Source of the DNA: an uncultured bacterium
GTDB lineage: Bacteria > Bacillota > Clostridia > Lachnospirales > Lachnospiraceae
Reading direction: 5' to 3'
Assembly (NCBI GenBank): GCA_937893485.1
Contig: CALBJL010000190.1
Location: 1-8,915 of the forward strand
Length of the DNA stretch: 8,915 nucleotides
Made by a program: the position numbers and the translations under genes. Under the pieces are notes generated by a model. It worked only from the letters and a program-made list of their open reading frames with translations. It was not told where the DNA came from and made no database searches. Of the stretch, positions 5,166 to 8,915 are shown piece after piece. Each line of letters begins with the position of its first letter. Within the stretch, counting starts at the first letter, position 1.

Positions 5166-7097
5166 CTATGCTTCATCCGGTGCGACATCTCCCTGCAGCA
5201 TCACAAGCGGCAGTGCCTCGTCCTTCAGCTCGCCGAACGTCGGTATACTGCCCTCGACATTGTCTAACAGCCAGTCCATCTTGACGATCTGCTCATGGCT
5301 CATATGTGCGCCCTCCTTCTGGTGGCACACACCCTCATTGTCCGTCAGCTCGGTATCAAACAGCCGGAACTGTCCTTTCCGTATCAGCTCGGTCATAACC
5401 GTTACGAGCCGTCTCGTCTCAAAAGGTATCTTACCCGAACAGATCAGTTCCGTCACACCTGCCGACATGCCCCACCAGTAATTGATTGCCCGGTTCCGGT
5501 TGACCGTCAGATCCATTGTCCATGTATCTTTGCGGATACCCTCTAAAATCTGCTCGTAGAATTTTCCCCAGTGGCAGACGGTCGTCGCTATGCTGTGCAG
5601 CTCCTTCCCGCCACGCTCATACAATCCAAATCTGCGGCTCGGATGCTCCGGAACGATAAAATCCTTGTCGGAAACCAGCCGGATATCCCCATCCAGCTGT
5701 TCCTCCGGCCGCTCTACACCTTTAAGCGATGACCAGACGAGCTGAATCTTTGCCTTTGGGTTCACCATCTTTGCACCCAGTGCGAATGCATTGATATTGG
5801 AGATCGTGCTAAAAATCGGATAATCCGCAATATAGCCGATCCGATCCTGCCCGGCGAGTGAGCCCGCGATCAGACCCAGCAAAAACTTCGGTTCATACAT
5901 CCGGCAGTAATAGGTACGGATACTGTTGTAGGTCGAGTTCGTCGAACAGTTTAAGATCTTGACCTCTGGATGTGCGACTGCCGCCTTGAGGCTGGCAGCA
6001 CTCAGATACGGGATCGTCGTAAAAATGATCTCATTTCCATCATCGATCGCCTGCTCTAAAATATCTAACGGTGAGAACGTATAGTCCGCATGACAATAGG
6101 TTTTTGTCTCGATCTGGTCTCCGAACACATTTTCCAGATACAATCTGCCAAGCTCATGCGCATACGTCCACGCGGATGTCTGTGGAGTCTTTCCGTAGAT
6201 AAAGCCTACCCGCAGCTTGCGGTTGTTCGATCCGCCTAGAAACGGCAGCTTCTTGATCAGCGATGCGGTCGTCGTTGTCTCCGTCGGCTCTAAGAGCAGC
6301 TTCATTGACCGGTCCTGCGCCTGCGTCAGAAACTCATGCCAGATACGGTCGATCTCATTTCTGAGATCGGAATTGGATCGGTACGGCAGCTCATTTCTGC
6401 CATAGACACGCAGATACACCAAAAAGGCATCCGCCGCCGTCACGCGCAGCCGCTCACCGCCCATATGGAGGAATACCTGTTCAAACCGTTGAAAATCGCT
6501 TCGCAGCTGCTGGCGTTCTTCCTCCGTCCACTGCTGTTTCCAGCCTTTATCGTAGAATTTGCACAGTTCCTCATAAGCACCCAATGTCGAAAAATCAAGC
6601 AGACACAGCTTGGATGCCTCATAAAAATCCACATATTCGTAGTAAATCTGCACCTGCAGATCGTCCGTCTTTTTCGGAAGCAGCCGGATCACATTTGCAG
6701 AAATGCTCGCCGCCTCCACAAATTTGAGCACACTGACACGCTTATTGCCCTCCTGCACATAGTAACGCATCATGTACTCGTATGCGAGGATCGGATCACG
6801 GATGCCTTCCGTCATCTGCGCATCGTAGAGATTGCTCCACTTGCGTGAAAACTCTGTCCCCTCATCGAGCAGCGGCATAAAGTTATTGGCAAACGAATTT
6901 TTCCGCCCGCTCGTGCGTGTACCCGCCACCTTGCTCAGCGGTATATCAATGACACCAAGCGGTTCCTCTCCACAGATCGCATCTCTGGGGACAAATTCAT
7001 CGAGCGCCGGCAAATACGGATATTTTCCATTTGAGACTGCTGTTCTGGCTGCTTTCTGTGCCAGCCTTTTCGCAGCCTGATAATTTTCAGACGCCAT
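5166..7097 (-). CDS. ParB-like / BMP-domain fusion protein, apparently cytoplasmic
   Basis: A 643-residue protein. Residues about 296-600 resemble the BMP/PnrA (Med) family of nucleoside-binding ABC receptor proteins: RVGFIYGK (296-303), WTYAHELGR (310-318), a GSLAGQDRIGYIADYP stretch (412-427) and NAFALGAKMVNP (436-447). Residues about 46-140 resemble a ParB/sulfiredoxin-like fold, with DPILAYEYM (101-109) and a GNKRVSVLK box (117-125). A helical, charged linker (about 170-290) joins them. The N-terminus (MASENYQAAKRLAQ) is charged and has no signal peptide or lipobox, and no ABC permease or ATPase gene is in the window, so a transport role is doubtful. An intracellular nucleoside-type sensor is inference. 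Homologues are usually labelled BMP family ABC transporter substrate-binding protein. The ATG at 7097 has GGAGG seven bases upstream and starts 18 bases after the GTPase gene. No DNA-binding helix-turn-helix was recognised. Confidence 0.8.
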   Translation of the reverse strand: MASENYQAAKRLAQKAARTAVSNGKYPYLPALDEFVPRDAICGEEPLGVIDIPLSKVAGTRTSGRKNSFANNFMPLLDEGTEFSRKWSNLYDAQMTEGIRDPILAYEYMMRYYVQEGNKRVSVLKFVEAASISANVIRLLPKKTDDLQVQIYYEYVDFYEASKLCLLDFSTLGAYEELCKFYDKGWKQQWTEEERQQLRSDFQRFEQVFLHMGGERLRVTAADAFLVYLRVYGRNELPYRSNSDLRNEIDRIWHEFLTQAQDRSMKLLLEPTETTTTASLIKKLPFLGGSNNRKLRVGFIYGKTPQTSAWTYAHELGRLYLENVFGDQIETKTYCHADYTFSPLDILEQAIDDGNEIIFTTIPYLSAASLKAAVAHPEVKILNCSTNSTYNSIRTYYCRMYEPKFLLGLIAGSLAGQDRIGYIADYPIFSTISNINAFALGAKMVNPKAKIQLVWSSLKGVERPEEQLDGDIRLVSDKDFIVPEHPSRRFGLYERGGKELHSIATTVCHWGKFYEQILEGIRKDTWTMDLTVNRNRAINYWWGMSAGVTELICSGKIPFETRRLVTVMTELIRKGQFRLFDTELTDNEGVCHQKEGAHMSHEQIVKMDWLLDNVEGSIPTFGELKDEALPLVMLQGDVAPDEA

Positions 7098-7115
7098 ATG
7101 TTCTCCTCCCGGAAA

Positions 7116-8063
7116 TCATGAGAAATAAACGAGTTCATCCTCCGGCTTTTCGGCGGGTATGACTTCAATCGCATGCAGCACGGGACCTTTTCCCTTGTAC
7201 TCCATTGCGAACTCATACGCCACCTCTGCCGTCACCCATACCCACGAACGGTGTTCGATCGTATTTGCTTTCTCATATTTGCATTTCAGTCCGACAAACT
7301 GGATATCCTCCGCGCAACAGGTCATCGCAAAGCGCCCGGGCACAAACACATCGCTTTTGAGCTTGCCCTTCGGCTTATAGACCAGTGCCAGATACTTCAC
7401 CTTTTTTCCGACATATTTTTTCGGATTGTCCATAATATCCAGATAGAAAATGCCATAATCTGCATCGGAAATATCTAAGAAATCCGCATTGATATCATAG
7501 GGCAGTTCGTCGTCGTAGTTTTCATCCAGCGAGCCGTCCGCGCGCTCGTATACGATCTGCGCCTTGCGGTTTTTCGCCTTGACGCTGCGGCGGAAACGCG
7601 CCTTTGGTGTCTCGTCATCGCAGCGGTTAAAGATCACGACATCCGAGATAAAAAACTGCTCGAGCATCATCGTGCGCATATTGTTCAGGTACATCTCGTA
7701 GGTCGTCGCATCCACGGTCGTGAGCGTCTGTACGATCGTCCAGCCGTCCGGTGCGTCCAGCTCCAGCAGCGGAGCCAGCTCCCATGTACCGTTGTACTCA
7801 ATGAACACCTGATCCGGATGGTATTTTTTGTGCAGCTCGTGGAATTTCTCACGTGTGATCTGCGTCACATCGTCCAGCATGACAAGGCTGGCATCAATGT
7901 CCGCCAGCTTCTGCTCGTCCAGCTCTACATCCCCATCCTCGCACAAAATGATGAGCGTTCTCGCGTCTTTGCCGAATTCATTCTCAAAAAGTGTCTCCGA
8001 GATCAGCGATGTTTTTCCGCTGTCCATAAATCCGGTAAACAGGTATACAGGTATTTCTTGCAT
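7116..8063 (-). CDS. COG0523-type GTPase fused to a DUF1980/TIGR03943-like domain
   Basis: Predicted cytoplasmic P-loop protein of 315 residues. The N-terminal part is G3E/CobW-like: TGFMDSGKTS (10-19, Walker A), EYNG (89-92, in place of the usual ExxG) and NRCDD (146-150, the NKxD guanine motif with Lys changed to Arg). The CxCC metal site normally found in COG0523 proteins is absent. The C-terminal part (about 211-303), with NPKKYVGKKV (213-222), RFAMTCCAEDIQFVGL (244-259) and WVWVTAEV (274-281), looks like the C-terminal domain of TIGR03943/DUF1980 (YcgQ-type) proteins, which usually pair with a DUF318 permease. Such families are tied to metal homeostasis, so a zinc or other metal role is inferred. 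The ATG at 8063 is chosen because AAGGAG lies just upstream; a longer frame to 8147 would overlap the preceding gene. It follows the His-rich GTPase gene by 52 bases and precedes the BMP gene by 18. Confidence 0.75.
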   Translation of the reverse strand: MQEIPVYLFTGFMDSGKTSLISETLFENEFGKDARTLIILCEDGDVELDEQKLADIDASLVMLDDVTQITREKFHELHKKYHPDQVFIEYNGTWELAPLLELDAPDGWTIVQTLTTVDATTYEMYLNNMRTMMLEQFFISDVVIFNRCDDETPKARFRRSVKAKNRKAQIVYERADGSLDENYDDELPYDINADFLDISDADYGIFYLDIMDNPKKYVGKKVKYLALVYKPKGKLKSDVFVPGRFAMTCCAEDIQFVGLKCKYEKANTIEHRSWVWVTAEVAYEFAMEYKGKGPVLHAIEVIPAEKPEDELVYFS

Positions 8064-8073
8064 GTTTTTCCAT

Positions 8074-8078
8074 CTCCT
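8074..8078 (-). promoter_or_regulatory. Ribosome binding site fixing the start of the fused GTPase
   Basis: AGGAG on the minus strand, ten bases before the ATG at 8063, a slightly long spacing. The protein beginning there opens directly with the beta-strand and P-loop expected of the family, whereas the 28 extra upstream codons read like translated intergenic DNA plus the end of the previous gene. Confidence 0.7.
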
Positions 8079-8084
8079 TATATC

Positions 8085-8108
8085 GCTGTTTATTTTATCA
8101 AAAACAGC
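8085..8108. repeat. Intercistronic hairpin between the two GTPase genes
   Basis: Perfect 7-base arms GCTGTTT (8085-8091) and AAACAGC (8102-8108) around a 10-base AT-rich loop, directly upstream of the ribosome binding site of the second gene. There is no T-run after it on the minus strand. It may influence mRNA stability or translation, or be chance. Confidence 0.35.
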
Positions 8109-8115
8109 AGACAGC

Positions 8116-8915
8116 CTATGCGAGCAGGAACAGCTTTTCCAGCTCATCCTCTTTCAGATCACAGCCGATCACACACAATCTGCCGGTGTAATCAGGATCG
8201 CCCTCGCGCAGCTCATACTCACCGGGAACCATATCAAAATAGATCCAGCCGCCCTCTGCGTTCTCGACCATTCCCTTTGCACGCAGGATCGTGCCGTAAA
8301 ATTCGTCGTCACTGAGTGTCTTTAAGATACTTTCAATCTCAGTCTTTGTATATTTATGCGGTGTCTCCTTGCCCCAGCTCGTAAATACATCGTCGGCATG
8401 GTGATGTCCGTGCTCGTGGTCATGGTGATGTCCGCAGGAGCAGACCCCGTTCTCATCGTAGTGATGTTCGTGGTCATGTTCATGTTCATGGTCATGATGA
8501 TGCTCGTGATCGTGATGGTCATGGTGGCACTCATGATCGTGGTCATGATGATGCTCCTCGTGATCATGGTCATGATGATGCTCGTGCTTTGCATGCTCCT
8601 CTGCCATCAGCTTCATTTCCAGGGAATCCTGTCCCTCGATCACCTTGAGCATCGCCTCACCGGAGATCTGATCCCACGGTGTTGTGATAATCGCAGCCTT
8701 CTCATTTAACTGCTGCATCTGCTTGACACATAACTCCAGCTGCTGCGGTGTCGCATTCTGTGTACGGCTCAGAATAATGGTCGTCGCATACTCGATCTGA
8801 TTGTTGAAAAATTCACCAAATGCTTTCATCTGCTTGCTTGCTTTGGTGGCATTGACGACGGTAATCAGACCGTTCAATGCTACGTCGTGTGTCTTTTCCA
8901 CATCTATGACAGACT
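8116..8915 (-). CDS. His-rich COG0523/CobW-family GTP-binding protein (5' end missing)
   Basis: Partial: the frame is open to the window edge, so the P-loop and CxCC region lie outside; a GTG at 8901 is not the real start. The visible part begins SVIDVEKTH, then LNGLITVVNATKAS and FFNNQIEYATTIILSRTQ, matching the CobW GTPase core after the switch region. The G4 motif, normally NKxD, reads SRTQ. A linker at 8398-8595 holds 34 histidines among 66 residues with Asp and Glu between and a CSCG pair, typical of zinc or nickel buffering in metallochaperones. The C-terminal 90 residues (from VFTSWGK) form the CobW C-terminal domain, with ILRAKG and WIYFDMVPGEYEL. Predicted cytoplasmic role: GTP-dependent delivery of a metal, most likely zinc, to client proteins. 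It is the first visible gene of the four-gene unit; the promoter, and any Zur site, would be beyond the edge. Confidence 0.85.
   Translation of the reverse strand, partial: SVIDVEKTHDVALNGLITVVNATKASKQMKAFGEFFNNQIEYATTIILSRTQNATPQQLELCVKQMQQLNEKAAIITTPWDQISGEAMLKVIEGQDSLEMKLMAEEHAKHEHHHDHDHEEHHHDHDHECHHDHHDHEHHHDHEHEHDHEHHYDENGVCSCGHHHDHEHGHHHADDVFTSWGKETPHKYTKTEIESILKTLSDDEFYGTILRAKGMVENAEGGWIYFDMVPGEYELREGDPDYTGRLCVIGCDLKEDELEKLFLLA
8398..8595 (-). repeat. Low-complexity His/Asp/Glu codon tract
   Basis: Degenerate CATGAT/CACGAG-type codon repetition coding for the His-rich linker of the CobW-family protein. Such tracts can slip during replication, so length variation among strains is likely. 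The opposite strand shows an open frame full of Met and Val, which is only the shadow of these codons. Confidence 0.8.

Noticed and set aside
8064..8147. 28-residue N-terminal extension of the fused GTPase
   Set aside because: It overlaps the end of the preceding gene and lacks a ribosome binding site, whereas the ATG at 8063 has one and begins the conserved domain.
7818..8325. Two 165-codon plus-strand frames
   Set aside because: Both are opposite the two GTPase genes; their translations show no domain and no translation signals.
8398..8595. Possible CRISPR-like or tandem repeat array
   Set aside because: The repetition is codon-level, irregular in spacing and in frame with a His-rich protein linker; there are no constant repeats separated by unique spacers.
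8356..8709. Met/Val-rich plus-strand frame resembling a membrane protein
   Set aside because: The composition is the direct shadow of CAT/GAT codons in the His-rich linker on the other strand.

Overview
The window reads as chromosomal DNA of a gut-type, low-to-mid GC Firmicute, most likely a Lachnospiraceae-like clostridium. The grounds are strong AGGAGG-type ribosome binding sites, a flavin-based bifurcating NfnAB enzyme typical of anaerobes, and clostridial gene families. The genus is an inference from gene content, with no marker gene in view. Every convincing gene lies on the minus strand, so transcription runs from the right end to the left.

Four transcription units can be seen, read right to left. 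Unit 1 (8915 to 4512) holds a His-rich COG0523/CobW-type metallochaperone GTPase that is cut by the window edge. It is followed by a second COG0523-like GTPase fused to a DUF1980/TIGR03943-like C-terminal domain, then a 643-residue protein joining a ParB-like N-terminal region to a BMP-type (nucleoside-binding) domain without any signal peptide, and last a small metallophosphoesterase. The unit ends in a large palindromic element with 25-bp arms, a structured loop and a T-run. Unit 2 has a good sigma-A promoter at 4368-4396 and carries nfnA, nfnB (1-nt stop/start overlap) and sstT, ending in a terminator at 677-700. Unit 3 is a compact 63-codon gene of unknown function with its own promoter, ribosome binding site and likely bidirectional terminator. 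Unit 4 enters at the left edge: 15 codons of a gene whose start looks like a signal peptide.

How they may work together: NfnAB couples NADH and reduced ferredoxin to NADPH formation, and SstT imports serine or threonine with sodium. Serine deaminated to pyruvate would feed ferredoxin reduction, so joint expression is plausible, but this is inference. Unit 1 mixes metal-handling GTPases with an apparently cytoplasmic ligand-binding protein and a phosphoesterase. It is the least understood part of the window and the best candidate for an undescribed system. No CRISPR array, tRNA, rRNA, transposase or phage structural gene was seen.
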